Assembly (NCBI RefSeq): GCF_001612725.1
Contig: NZ_BDAZ01000070.1
Span: 1 to 64,000 of the forward strand
Reading direction: 5' to 3'
Source: Nocardia anaemiae NBRC 100462
Lineage (GTDB): Bacteria > Actinomycetota > Actinomycetes > Mycobacteriales > Mycobacteriaceae
Length of the DNA: 64,000 nt
Both the position numbers and the translations under genes were made by a program. The notes under the pieces were generated by a model that saw only the letters and a list, made by a program, of their open reading frames with translations, made no database searches and was not told the origin of the DNA. This document shows positions 54,447 through 62,717 of this stretch, one piece after another. Position 1 is the stretch's first letter; every line of letters begins with the position of its first letter.

Positions 54447-55031
54447 TTATATTCCCCCGTTGGGAACGTGTTTTCCGTAATGTGGTGCGGGCCAATTTTG
54501 GCCGCAGCCGGTCAGAAGTTCGACGACTCCCGCCTGCTCCCATTGTTCACTTGTAGGATCTGGCGGAAGCAGAACAGCTTCCGTTATCCAGGTTCTAGGC
54601 AATTTCGTCGTGACGCGCCGTTCGACCCGTGTCACTTTACCCGTTTCCGGGTCTTCATGAAGATAGTCGAGTAGCGATGGATCGCTGTCGTATTTCTCCA
54701 CAACCAGCAAGTAGATCGTGGGCACGAGGCGCACGAACTGCCCCCAGAGGGCATCTTCCGCCCGTGGATCAAGCCACAGATGATCACGTGACGACACATC
54801 GTTCTGAAGACCCAAAAGCCACCAGTCGAAGTACGTCCAAAGTGACTCGAAGCCTTTGGTTTGATTGTGGTCGGCTTTAAGGGCCTCGCCATACGAGTCA
54901 GTGGTACCGTCGAATTTCGAAACAAACTCGAAGAACTCATCCCGAGCCTTGAATACCTTTTGAGTAAGTTGTTCAATCAGACGTGGATCTTCGTATCCCT
55001 CGTCTTCATAGTTAATGTCCATGATTTGCAT
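54447..55031 (-). CDS. Hypothetical acidic protein
   Basis: 194 residues, acidic, starting MQIMDINYEDEGYEDPRLIE, with a central aromatic segment FESLWTYFDWWLLGLQNDVS and later YLLVVEKYDSDPSLLDYLHE. No signal peptide or known motif is seen. Its codon choice is less GC-biased than the chromosomal genes, consistent with recent transfer. GAGGGG lies upstream at a loose distance, and a second Met three codons in is an alternative start. The region 55032-55186 upstream is A+T-rich and probably holds its promoter. Confidence 0.6.
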   Translation of the reverse strand: MQIMDINYEDEGYEDPRLIEQLTQKVFKARDEFFEFVSKFDGTTDSYGEALKADHNQTKGFESLWTYFDWWLLGLQNDVSSRDHLWLDPRAEDALWGQFVRLVPTIYLLVVEKYDSDPSLLDYLHEDPETGKVTRVERRVTTKLPRTWITEAVLLPPDPTSEQWEQAGVVELLTGCGQNWPAPHYGKHVPNGGI

Positions 55032-55186
55032 CAGGAGGTTTCCCCTCTACTGATGCGCGCCCAACAGTATTGTACCATATTTTGTATTAAATTGCAATAT
55101 TAACAGCGCGGGGAACGGACGGCCTACTGCTATCGCGGCTGCATTTCCGATGAAGCTCCACTTGCTTATAATTACTATTAGGCGAT

Positions 55187-55468
55187 TTAGACCCAACGAT
55201 CGCCGTACCGGCCTCTGTCTCGATTCACTCCACCGTCCAACAGGGGAAGTTCTTCTGTGTCGTCGCTCCACTCATGGAGATCGGGCGTTTGGTCGTCGAT
55301 GTACGCGAATGGCTGCTCGTTTAATGGTCGTTCATCAGTTGCGGCCATTGCACCGAGCGCATGCCGACCGTGCAGCTCGGTTGTCTTCCACCAGTAGCCA
55401 ACTCGGAACGACAGCACTGCCGTAAAGAGCGTCGAGGCTGCCCACACGATCAGGACGAGGGGCGACAT
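55187..55468 (-). CDS. Small single-pass membrane protein
   Basis: 93 residues. The N-terminus is a membrane helix (MSPLVLIVWAASTLFTAVLS), followed by FRVGYWWK and an acidic tail ending GRYGDRWV. It is the third of three short minus-strand genes that follow each other within a few bases (55682, 55472, 55187), as expected for an operon. The family is not recognised. Confidence 0.6.
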   Translation of the reverse strand: MSPLVLIVWAASTLFTAVLSFRVGYWWKTTELHGRHALGAMAATDERPLNEQPFAYIDDQTPDLHEWSDDTEELPLLDGGVNRDRGRYGDRWV

Positions 55469-55471
55469 TGC

Positions 55472-55675
55472 TCAGTCACCGTCTTCGATCAACAGCAGGT
55501 ACGCCGCTTCCAGATGCACGATGCATTCGTCCGGATGGTGGCGGCGGTGGATGTACAGCAGCTCCCTGGCGCGTTCCACGGTGAGATCGAGTAGCTGCAC
55601 CTGGCACATGAACTCGGCCAGCATGCCGTCCGCTTGAACAAACGTCCTGTGGTTCAGAGGTTCTGGCGTAGCCAT
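55472..55675 (-). CDS. Small hypothetical protein
   Basis: 67 residues with a helical, Leu-rich middle (FMCQVQLLDLTVERARELLY) and a His-rich turn, HRRHHPDECIVH. The start is ATG at 55675. It lies 3 bases from the stop of the membrane gene that follows. Small proteins like this are common in actinobacterial mobile elements; function is unknown. Confidence 0.6.
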   Translation of the reverse strand: MATPEPLNHRTFVQADGMLAEFMCQVQLLDLTVERARELLYIHRRHHPDECIVHLEAAYLLLIEDGD

Positions 55676-55681
55676 CAGGCA

Positions 55682-55870
55682 TCAATCCCAGAGCGCCGAG
55701 CAGGGCAGCGGCGGCAGATCTGCCCGCACGTTGCCATCGACGGTCACCGTGAGCGCCGGACAGCACTGCGCCAGTTCATCGGCCACATTCCGGGCCTGCT
55801 CGGCGCTGGCCTGATAGTCCAGCCGCAGCGCGCCGGACTCAATGTGGATGTGCCGCAGGTCTTCCGTCAT
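55682..55870 (-). CDS. Small hypothetical protein
   Basis: 62 residues: a strand-rich start MTEDLRHIHIESGALRLDYQ, then a helix EQARNVADELAQCC and a strand LTVTVDGNV. The spacing of 6 bases to the next gene indicates an operon. It is first of the three small minus-strand genes and divergent from the NUDIX gene, with 217 bases between. The protein is not recognised. Confidence 0.6.
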   Translation of the reverse strand: MTEDLRHIHIESGALRLDYQASAEQARNVADELAQCCPALTVTVDGNVRADLPPLPCSALWD

Positions 55871-56087
55871 TTCCCGGTTCCTCCCGTTGGCGACCGGGCC
55901 GCTACAGGGCGGCCCAAGGTCGAGCCTGGTCCGGGTGGCCGAACGGTTCTATACCGGCGGTTGCCCTGCGGGTATGCGTCCGGCGCATATTCGGCAAGCT
56001 GGCCGCGCATTAGGCTCGGGGCGCTTCACGAGCTTCAGCCGCCGGGTCACGGCATCAAGACAGCAACAAAACGAAAGGAAAGCATTT

Positions 56088-56555
56088 ATGAGTAGTGCAG
56101 CAACCGAAACGATTCAGGACGCAAAGCCGCAGCGGTACAAGGTAACTGGCGATGTTCACTTGGTCCTGCGCCGCGGTGACACCGTGCTTTACGGGCAGCG
56201 CTCCAACACCGGGTTCGAGGACGGCGCATGGCACCTGCCCGCCGGCCACCTGGAAGCTGGCGAATCTGTCGTCACTGCGCTGATCCGCGAAGCCGCCGAG
56301 GAGATCGGCGTGACGATCAGGCCGGAGGATGTGCAGTTCAGCCACTTCATGCACAACTCGTCGTCCGGTGGCCGCATGGCGATCTTCTTCACTGTCACCG
56401 ATTGGCAGGGCGAGCCCGAGAACTGTGAGCCTGATAAGTGCAGCGCGCTCGACTGGTTCGCGCTCGACACTCCGCCCGAGCGCATGATCGACTACTGCCG
56501 GGTCGCGATGAAGCACATCGCCGAGGGCACGCCGTTTTCGGTCTACGGCTGGTAG
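56088..56555 (+). CDS. NUDIX hydrolase
   Basis: 155 residues from the ATG at 56088 (AAAGGAAAG upstream; the frame is open further but without domain content). The NUDIX box is perfect, GHLEAGESVVTALIREAAEE followed by IGV, and the substrate entry region VLRRGDTVLYGQRSNTGFED looks like the mutator/ADP-sugar type. NUDIX enzymes split nucleoside diphosphates linked to another group, using Mg. Here it precedes the PfkB-fold gene by 4 bases, so the two are co-transcribed, and it faces the radical SAM operon. It could clean up or prepare a nucleotide precursor, which is inference. Confidence 0.92.
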   Translation: MSSAATETIQDAKPQRYKVTGDVHLVLRRGDTVLYGQRSNTGFEDGAWHLPAGHLEAGESVVTALIREAAEEIGVTIRPEDVQFSHFMHNSSSGGRMAIFFTVTDWQGEPENCEPDKCSALDWFALDTPPERMIDYCRVAMKHIAEGTPFSVYGW

Positions 56556-56559
56556 AGCT

Positions 56560-57489
56560 ATGACGCTCCAGTCCGGCCCGGTGGTGTGCGTCAGCTACTT
56601 GGCGCTGGCGGAGCTGTGGAATATGCCCCGATTTCCGTCAGCGAACCACGGGGCAGAAATCCGAAGCGTTGAGTGGTCGGTAGCAGCCGACGGGCCGATG
56701 ACAGCGGCGGCGCTCGCATCCCTGGGAGCGCCCGCGTTGCTCGTCGCCAATGACATCGGCGACGACGAACAAGGCCAGCACGTTCACCGCTGGCTGGAGG
56801 AGCGCGGCGTCGAGCGAACCTTTGCCATCCGTTCGGAGGTCGTCACGCCGCGGATCGTCGTGGCAGCCGACGACGATCACACTCGGACCTGGTTCGCGCA
56901 TCTGCCGGGTGTGGTCAGCAGTCTGGACCGCGCCGACTTGTCGCCGATCGCCAGTGCATCGTTTCTCTACCTGGACTGCTATCAGCTCATAGAGCGAGCA
57001 GCGCTCCGGGTAATCGAGGCCGGCCGCGCGGCCGAGGTGCCGATGCTGCTCAACCTGGGCGGCTCCGAACTCTCGCAGGCAGTGGCTTCCGCCGTCCGTG
57101 GGTGTTCGCAGCTGGTAATCCAAACCAACGTTGATGATGCCGCCCACGCCGCGGCGCCGGAGATGGCGAGATCATTGTTGGTTCGGACCGGCGCGGCCTG
57201 GGTGGTCGTGACGGTCGGAGTATTCGGCGCGGTCGCTGTCAGCAGATCGGAAACGCTGTCCGCGCCCAGCTTCCCGGTGGAAGTTCGGCACACCCATTGT
57301 GCAGGGGCCGCGTTCTCGGCGGGGCTGCTTTACGGCCTGCGGTCAGGATGGCCGATGCATCGTGGCATGCTGCTTGGATCGGCCAGCAGGGCACTCCGGT
57401 GCGCACGACACCAGAGTGCCCTGCTGCCGAGCTTGGACGAGTTGCGGGCGGTTATCGCCTCGGCGGGCTCGGAGTCCGTCGCCAGCTAG
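56560..57489 (+). CDS. PfkB/ribokinase-fold protein lacking the catalytic Asp
   Basis: 309 residues with ribokinase-like fold features: AADGPMTAAALASLGAPALL and VANDIGDDEQGQHVHRWLEE at the N-terminus, LLNLGGSELSQAV in the middle, and VVVTVGVFGAVAVS then HTHCAGAAFSAGLLYGLRSG at the C-terminus. In active kinases the last motif reads DTxGAGDxF with Asp as catalytic base; here the Asp is Ala (CAGAAF) and the first Asp is His. The sugar-binding GG..N motif is also altered. It may be a binding or regulatory protein, or use other chemistry. The stop overlaps tail-to-tail with the cupin-like gene on the other strand. Confidence 0.85.
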   Translation: MTLQSGPVVCVSYLALAELWNMPRFPSANHGAEIRSVEWSVAADGPMTAAALASLGAPALLVANDIGDDEQGQHVHRWLEERGVERTFAIRSEVVTPRIVVAADDDHTRTWFAHLPGVVSSLDRADLSPIASASFLYLDCYQLIERAALRVIEAGRAAEVPMLLNLGGSELSQAVASAVRGCSQLVIQTNVDDAAHAAAPEMARSLLVRTGAAWVVVTVGVFGAVAVSRSETLSAPSFPVEVRHTHCAGAAFSAGLLYGLRSGWPMHRGMLLGSASRALRCARHQSALLPSLDELRAVIASAGSESVAS

Positions 57490-58139
57490 AACAACTGCCG
57501 CTCGTCCAGGCAGCCGATAAGCTCTTGCAACCTGGCGGGCGTCATGCGCTTGCGGAGCGCGTCTTCCGCCGATTCCTGCGTCGCGCCGTACTGCCACCAC
57601 GCCTCGTCCGTCTTGCGGTCCATTACCAGGAACTTGTCCTTGACCGCCGGGCCGCGGATCACCAGCGACACGGTGTACGGCTCGGCCACGACGGCGTGAA
57701 CCATTGTGTGGTGCAGGGCGTAGGTCGTGCCCACCGGCTCCTCCCGCGCTTGCAACACCGGCAGTTTCATGGGCTCGATGTGTTCGTCTACCTCGGCGTT
57801 GCCGAACAGATAGTGCCGGTACTGCCCGCGCAGGATGCGGCTGGCGTAGGACCAGCGGTGGTTGTGTGGCCGATCGAAGTAGCCGGGCAGGAAAACGTGC
57901 AGGCGGATACGCACGCCGTGATCGTCGTCGGTGTGCAGCACGATCTTGTCGAGGATGTCGTAGTGCTCGCACAGGGCAAGCAGTTCCGGTCGGTCGGGCA
58001 GCTGCTCCAGCCTCGTGCGCACGATCCGGGGCTCGGCGGCGAGTTCATTCAGGGCTTCGCGGCAGTTGAGTTCGACGTCGTCGATGTCGTTCCAGTCGAT
58101 CCAGCACAGATTCTCGGCGATCCGGTCCATGTCGTCCAT
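57486..58139 (-). CDS. Cupin-like metal-binding protein
   Basis: 217 residues from the ATG at 58139 with GAGGAA upstream; the longer open frame overlaps the radical SAM gene and is rejected. A helical N-terminus (about 1-65) leads into a jelly-roll-like part with the metal motif PGYFDRPHNHRWSYASRILR and GQYRHYLFG, then YALHHTMVHAVVAEPYTVSL and VIRGPAVKDKFLVMD. The HxH spacing and the later His fit a cupin site similar to cysteine-dioxygenase-type folds. It could be an oxygenase, isomerase or binding protein. It is 8 bases after the radical SAM gene and probably acts in the same pathway. Confidence 0.75.
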   Translation of the reverse strand: MDDMDRIAENLCWIDWNDIDDVELNCREALNELAAEPRIVRTRLEQLPDRPELLALCEHYDILDKIVLHTDDDHGVRIRLHVFLPGYFDRPHNHRWSYASRILRGQYRHYLFGNAEVDEHIEPMKLPVLQAREEPVGTTYALHHTMVHAVVAEPYTVSLVIRGPAVKDKFLVMDRKTDEAWWQYGATQESAEDALRKRMTPARLQELIGCLDERQLF

Positions 58140-58147
58140 CGGGTTCC

Positions 58148-59299
58148 TCACTCTTCGGCTCCGGATTCGTTTTTCGCGCTGGATTTCCATAACCGGCAGA
58201 CCGGCACGATGTCGTCGTATGCCTCGCAGGAGGCTTTGCCCATCACCAGCTCCTCGGCCGGGCAGCCGCCCATGCACGCGCTGGCTTTGCAGCCGCCGCA
58301 AGAGCTTTCGGCCAAAGCGCTGGTGAACAGATCGAACTCGTTGGTGTTGTGGTTGAGCTGGACGTGCCCGTCGACCATCTGGGCGAAGTACAGGTCGGTG
58401 TCGAACAGGTACGAGCAGACGTAGCAGCGGCCATCCGGGAAGATCGAGATCCGGTCCAACGTTCGGCCGATGCACCCTTGGTAGCCCTCGGCCGCGTAGC
58501 GCTCCATCTGGTCACGCCGAGCGTAGGTCGGTTGGTACCAGACACGTGTTTTGTATTCCGGCGCAACCTGATTGAGCCGATCGCAGAACGCCACCCATTC
58601 CGGCGGCGTCATTGCCATCTCGGCGTTGCCGTGGCCAGTGCCGATGGTCGAGAAGACGTGGAACTTCACCAGGCTGACGCCCAGCACGTCCGCGATGTCG
58701 AGCAGCTGCAATACATCTCGCTCATTGGCCTTGTTCACCGTGCAGATGATCCGGGTGTCGAAACCGCGCTCGGCCAGTTCGCGCGTGGTCTCCATCGCGT
58801 CATCGAACGTGCCAGCGCCGCGCACGGCATCGTGCGTCTCCCGACTGCCGCCGTCCAAGCTGACCTGCACATACGCGAAGTCATCCGGCCCCAGTTGCCG
58901 GAACTTCCTACGCGCGGGCTTCTGAGCATTCGTCGTGGTGATGACATGCTCGTAGCCGAGCTGGCGACTGAGCTGCACGGCTTCGCAGTAGTACGGATGC
59001 AACGTCGGCTCACCGCCGAGGAGGGTGAGCTTGCTGCCGCCCAACTTGCGCCAGGTGGTCAGCGTCTCGGCGATCTTTGGCAGTGGCATCTTGAGCGCCC
59101 GCTCCAGCCGCTCGCCCATGTAGCAGTGCTCACAGCGCAGTTGGCAGGCTTCGGTGATGTAGAGGTAGACATTCCGGAAGCGGCCGTAGGCCACGCGGTC
59201 GATGCGCTCTGGCGCGGGGAGGTCGATCCGGCGCGGCATGCGGGCGTGGCCGTAGCCATCACCTCGGAGGCCGGGCGTTGGCAAAGGGACGGTCGTCAT
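58148..59299 (-). CDS. Radical SAM protein with SPASM domain
   Basis: 383 residues. The 4Fe-4S site is C52-x3-C56-x2-C59 in YITEACQLRCEHCYMGE, with the SAM-binding LTLLGGEPTLHPYY (GGE motif) and VQVSLDGGSRETHDAVRGAG further on. The C-terminal SPASM region holds extra Cys: GCIGRTLDRISIFPDGRCYV, then SSCGGCKASACMGGCPAEEL and the late SCEAYDDIVPVC. SPASM proteins usually modify peptides, but also small molecules and other enzymes. No precursor peptide gene was recognised beside it. The ATG overlaps the stop of the kinase-like gene (ATGA) and the cupin gene follows 8 bases on, forming a three-gene operon. Confidence 0.93.
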   Translation of the reverse strand: MTTVPLPTPGLRGDGYGHARMPRRIDLPAPERIDRVAYGRFRNVYLYITEACQLRCEHCYMGERLERALKMPLPKIAETLTTWRKLGGSKLTLLGGEPTLHPYYCEAVQLSRQLGYEHVITTTNAQKPARRKFRQLGPDDFAYVQVSLDGGSRETHDAVRGAGTFDDAMETTRELAERGFDTRIICTVNKANERDVLQLLDIADVLGVSLVKFHVFSTIGTGHGNAEMAMTPPEWVAFCDRLNQVAPEYKTRVWYQPTYARRDQMERYAAEGYQGCIGRTLDRISIFPDGRCYVCSYLFDTDLYFAQMVDGHVQLNHNTNEFDLFTSALAESSCGGCKASACMGGCPAEELVMGKASCEAYDDIVPVCRLWKSSAKNESGAEE

Positions 59300-59979
59300 A
59301 GTGATCTGCTCCGTGAGATAAGAAGCGGGGCAAGCAGTTCCGCTGCTCCGTCGATCGTGTTGGTGGTATCGAGCTGGGTGACGGTGATCCCGGCATCGGT
59401 AAAGCCCGCTCGGATTCCGGCTGCCGTGTGGTGGTAGCGCTGCATCCGGGCTTTGAGCAGCCGAGGTGAATCACCACGCCGGGGATGCAAGAGGCCGCCG
59501 CAGTGGGCGCACTGCCACGGGTCGTCGTTGCTCGGAATCGCCGGCAACCGCGGATCGGAGATCGGGTCGCGTTCGCAGCGGTGGCAGACCTTGCGGTTTC
59601 TGGCCCGCTGCTTGAGCGTCCGTACGTCCGTGACCACTTCGATGGCTTCGATATGCGGCGTCGGGGTGAGCATCCACAGCGTGGTCAGGAGCTGGTCGAC
59701 CTGGTTGGCCGATCCCGGAAAGTTGTCGAGCAGGATGGTATGCACGTCGGGGTCATCGTGGGCAGTGTTGAAGTAGGAGTGCAGCGCCTCGGCCACGGTG
59801 AACTCGTCGATCCAGCCGAGTTGTTCGCTGCTGGTCGCCGTCGCGGCCAGCACCTCCTTGGAGACGTGCTCGCGCAGCCGGAACACCTGGCGCCCTGGTG
59901 CCGATCCGAGACGCAGCGTCAGGGTTGTTTTGCCAGCGGCGGGTGGCCCGAAAACCGGAACGACGAGGGACAATGCCAC
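59296..59979 (-). CDS. P-loop nucleotide-kinase-like protein with zinc LID
   Basis: 227 residues from the GTG at 59979 (GGGGGGAG before it). The P-loop is VFGPPAAGKTTLTLRLG near 10-26. Then come an NMP-type helix set and the segment ILLDNFPGSANQVDQLLTTL, which matches the DGFPR region of adenylate kinases. A LID with CxxC pairs (KVCHRCERD and WQCAHCGGLLHPRRGD) follows, then LLKARMQRYHHTAAGIRAGF as in zinc-LID adenylate kinases. It should phosphorylate a nucleoside monophosphate or a similar product. The sequence is far from housekeeping Adk. It is the first gene of the operon with the radical SAM and cupin genes. Confidence 0.82.
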   Translation of the reverse strand: MALSLVVPVFGPPAAGKTTLTLRLGSAPGRQVFRLREHVSKEVLAATATSSEQLGWIDEFTVAEALHSYFNTAHDDPDVHTILLDNFPGSANQVDQLLTTLWMLTPTPHIEAIEVVTDVRTLKQRARNRKVCHRCERDPISDPRLPAIPSNDDPWQCAHCGGLLHPRRGDSPRLLKARMQRYHHTAAGIRAGFTDAGITVTQLDTTNTIDGAAELLAPLLISRSRSL

Positions 59980-60171
59980 GGTCTCCCCCCTTTCCCTAGT
60001 GGACCTTTGGGTGACTGGCTAAGGGTCAGCCGCCTGCGCAAAAACGGCCACGACGCGGGGGTATACGCGCTATGTATGAAACGTATAGCGGCCAATGCCA
60101 GGCCCTGGTACGGTCACGCGACCAGGGCAAACGGCGTACCAACGCCCAAGAGACCCCAGGGGAAACAAACC

Positions 60172-61611
60172 ATGAAACGGGCATCCCAGGAGCAGCGCTA
60201 CTGCGCCCGATGCGGTTCCAGGTTGAATCGCTACAACCCCGAACCTCTCTGCGCCCCTTGCGAATCCGCATCTCGCGGTGAGCGGCAACAGCCGCCAAGC
60301 GTTTCCGGTGAGTTCTGGCAGACCGACCAGATCCGCGATGCCCTCGCGACCTGGCACATGGGCCGAGTGATCTTCGCTTATCGGACGCATCCGTACCACG
60401 GCCGACCACTGCCGCAGGAGCTTGTCGCCAATTGGCTCGAATTGACCCAGGCACAGCTCAGCCGCATCGAGAAAGGCCCTGCCCCCGAACAGCTCTCGAA
60501 GTTGGTGCGGTGGGCACAGATCCTCGGTATCCCGGCGGAGCTGCTGTGGTTCAAAGTGCCATCGTCCGTCGACAGCGTGACGGCAGCGGGGCTATCTATC
60601 TCGCGCGGGGCTGGCGATAACGCCCTACTGCTGGCTCGCTGGTTGGCGTCGGATGGAGCTGATCCTCCTCCGGTCGGTAATGCCGACGAGCTGCAGCGTG
60701 TCGGCGCGGCCCTGGACAACGCGCACCGCTACTTCGACGGACCTGTGGTGGACTTCTTCCGCCAGCAGCTCGTCCGATGCAAGGCGGACGATGGCACTCT
60801 TGGCCCTGCCGCAGCGCTCCCGCTGGTTCTCGGTGTCCTCGGGGCCATTCGCCGGCATAGCCGTGATGCCAAGCCCGAGATCCGGCGTCAGCTGCTGGAG
60901 GTCGGGGCCGATGGTGCCGAATTTGCAGGCTGGCTCTACCGTGACCTGCACGATCCGCTGACCGCGACGTTCCTCTACGACCGGGCAATGGAATGGGCGC
61001 AAGCGGCGGGCAGCTTGCCGCTCCAGGGCTACGTCCTGCTCAAGAAGTCCCAAATGGCCTACGACACGCAGGATGCGGGCGCCGTGCTGTCCTTGGCGCA
61101 GGCCGCCAGCACCGGACCGTGGCAGCTCCCGCCTCGTGCTCAGGCGGAGGTGATACAGCAGGAAGCGCTTGGTCTCGCCATGACCGGCGAACCGCTGGCC
61201 GCGGTCGAACAGAATCTCGGGCACGCCCAGCAGTTGTTATCCGCTGCCGAGGATGCCGGTGGGGACAGGCTCGGGGCCTACTTCAATCAAGGCACGCTTC
61301 TCGTCCGTTCGGCCTGTTGTTATACCGAAGCGGGCAAGCCGCACCAGGCCGTGCAGCTGTTCGGAGATGTGCTGGCGGGCGGCACCCTCTCCAAGCGCGA
61401 CAGCGGCTTATTCGGGGCTCGGCAGGCCAAGGCGCTGGCGCTCGGCGGTGAACCCGATGAAGCGGCGACCGTTGCTGCCACGGCGGTCGCTGTCGCCAGG
61501 GAAACCAGATCCGAGCGCACCATGAACGTGGTGGTCGAAGTTGTTCGGGCGCTCGACCCGTGGCGCAACCGGCCGAGTGTCCGGATGCTGAGCGACGTCC
61601 TAATGCCGTAG
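60172..61611 (+). CDS. Zinc-finger/XRE regulator with TPR-like C-terminus
   Basis: 479 residues from the ATG at 60172 (AGGGGAAAC upstream; the frame stays open further back through the kinase gene, which is not coding there). An N-terminal zinc ribbon, C11-x2-C14 and C27-x2-C30 in YCARCGSRLNRYNPEPLCAP, is followed by an HTH (about 70-125: LPQELVANWLELTQAQLSRI, EKG). The C-terminal about 300 residues are helical TPR-like repeats (HDPLTATFLYDRAMEWAQAA, AAVEQNLGHAQQLLSAAEDA, KPHQAVQLFGDVLAGG). This is the layout of actinobacterial regulators that sense peptides or metabolites. It is divergent from the kinase operon with a 192-base shared upstream region and probably controls it. Confidence 0.9.
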   Translation: MKRASQEQRYCARCGSRLNRYNPEPLCAPCESASRGERQQPPSVSGEFWQTDQIRDALATWHMGRVIFAYRTHPYHGRPLPQELVANWLELTQAQLSRIEKGPAPEQLSKLVRWAQILGIPAELLWFKVPSSVDSVTAAGLSISRGAGDNALLLARWLASDGADPPPVGNADELQRVGAALDNAHRYFDGPVVDFFRQQLVRCKADDGTLGPAAALPLVLGVLGAIRRHSRDAKPEIRRQLLEVGADGAEFAGWLYRDLHDPLTATFLYDRAMEWAQAAGSLPLQGYVLLKKSQMAYDTQDAGAVLSLAQAASTGPWQLPPRAQAEVIQQEALGLAMTGEPLAAVEQNLGHAQQLLSAAEDAGGDRLGAYFNQGTLLVRSACCYTEAGKPHQAVQLFGDVLAGGTLSKRDSGLFGARQAKALALGGEPDEAATVAATAVAVARETRSERTMNVVVEVVRALDPWRNRPSVRMLSDVLMP

Positions 61612-62418
61612 CCACTGCGCCACGATGCCGATGACTTCGGCCTGGTACTCCTGGCTCTTGGGGTTGAGGTACTGCGGATCATCGTGGACGGCGAAGCCGT
61701 GCTGCGAACCGTCGATCTCCACCAGTTCGACAGGTGCGGTGAACTGAGCGACCGCGGCGCGCGAGCCGTCGATCGGTACTAGCGTGTCAGCGTTGCCGTG
61801 GACGATGAGGGTCGGCGTCTTGATCTCGCCGAGCACCTCGTTCGGCTTCAGCCAGAACACTTCGTTCAGGAGTGGGCGGCCATGCTTGAGCGTCGGTGTG
61901 AACTGAATGGCGCCGGTCTCGTTCAGTTCGCGGGCTGCCTTGTCGTTTATGACGTCGTCCGTCCAGTACGGCCGGGTGTCGATGGTCCGCTTCTTGTAGT
62001 CGAACTGCGGATTGAGCAGGACCAGCCGCGCCAGTTCGTCCGGACGCTTGGCGGCGTAGTAGCCGCAGATGCCACCGCCGAAGCTCGCACCCAAGAGGCT
62101 CAACTCGTCCGCGTCGGTGGTCTCCCGGAGGTGCGCCAGACTGACGTGGATGTCGTTCAGGATGGTGGAAAGCGTCAGCTCCTCCTGTCTGCCCTCGCTC
62201 TCGCCATGACCGCGAAGATCGCAGCGGAGCGACGCGATGCCGACATCGGCCAGGCCCGCCGCCAGGCGAGTGAAGAAGCCGCCCTCCTCGCGGGTGACGC
62301 CCCCGCCGTGTACCAGCAGGACGGCACGCGCTGCTGGCCGTCCGGGAGTGACGAGGGTAGCTGCAAGGTGGAGGCCGTCGAGTGTGCGGATTCGGGTGGT
62401 GGCGCTGGCTGATGGCAC
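61600..62418 (-). CDS. Alpha/beta hydrolase
   Basis: 272 residues with the serine hydrolase fold: oxyanion region VLLVHGGGVTREEGGFFTRL, nucleophile elbow LLGASFGGGICGYYA (GxSxG), catalytic Asp in IVHGNADTLVPIDG and His in DGSQHGF. The closest general types are small esterases and thioester/ester hydrolases. It converges with the regulator gene, and their stops overlap by 12 bases. It may belong to the same cargo or merely be its neighbour. The substrate is unknown. Confidence 0.88.
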   Translation of the reverse strand: MPSASATTRIRTLDGLHLAATLVTPGRPAARAVLLVHGGGVTREEGGFFTRLAAGLADVGIASLRCDLRGHGESEGRQEELTLSTILNDIHVSLAHLRETTDADELSLLGASFGGGICGYYAAKRPDELARLVLLNPQFDYKKRTIDTRPYWTDDVINDKAARELNETGAIQFTPTLKHGRPLLNEVFWLKPNEVLGEIKTPTLIVHGNADTLVPIDGSRAAVAQFTAPVELVEIDGSQHGFAVHDDPQYLNPKSQEYQAEVIGIVAQWLRH

Positions 62419-62717
62419 CGCCCCAGTGAAGCAGAGGTGCGCCCCCGCGACCAGGTGGCGCTCACGATGTAGGACGAGACAATCAGCACGTATTGATCAG
62501 GAAATATGGTCATTTTTTGGCGACCACTCTCTGTTCCTACTCGCCCTTTGACAGACTGGAATGGTTACAAAAGACATGGCAAACATCGCCACTCAGCAGA
62601 CGAGCTAACAGTAGTAGGTATTAGGTTTAGCTCATAAACTATGATTAAACTCTTGCATTTTAAATAAACAAGTAGCATTATGGTTTATAGAATCAAATTA
62701 ACGGAGGACAAACATAA
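62419..62717. other. A+T-rich intergenic region
   Basis: About 300 bases with clearly lower GC than the genes to the left. No ORF or RNA gene is supported. The right half (62590-62715) is very A+T-rich and ends in GGAGG before the next gene, so the promoter of that gene is probably here. Confidence 0.5.

Noticed and set aside
58148..58475. N-terminal extension of the cupin-like protein to 58475
   Set aside because: It would overlap about 330 bases of the radical SAM gene in another frame and has no domain content. The ATG at 58139 has a ribosome site.
58148..59299. Assignment of the radical SAM protein as a viperin-type antiviral enzyme
   Set aside because: Viperins lack a SPASM region. This protein has a Cys-rich C-terminus typical of SPASM enzymes, so the name is not supported.
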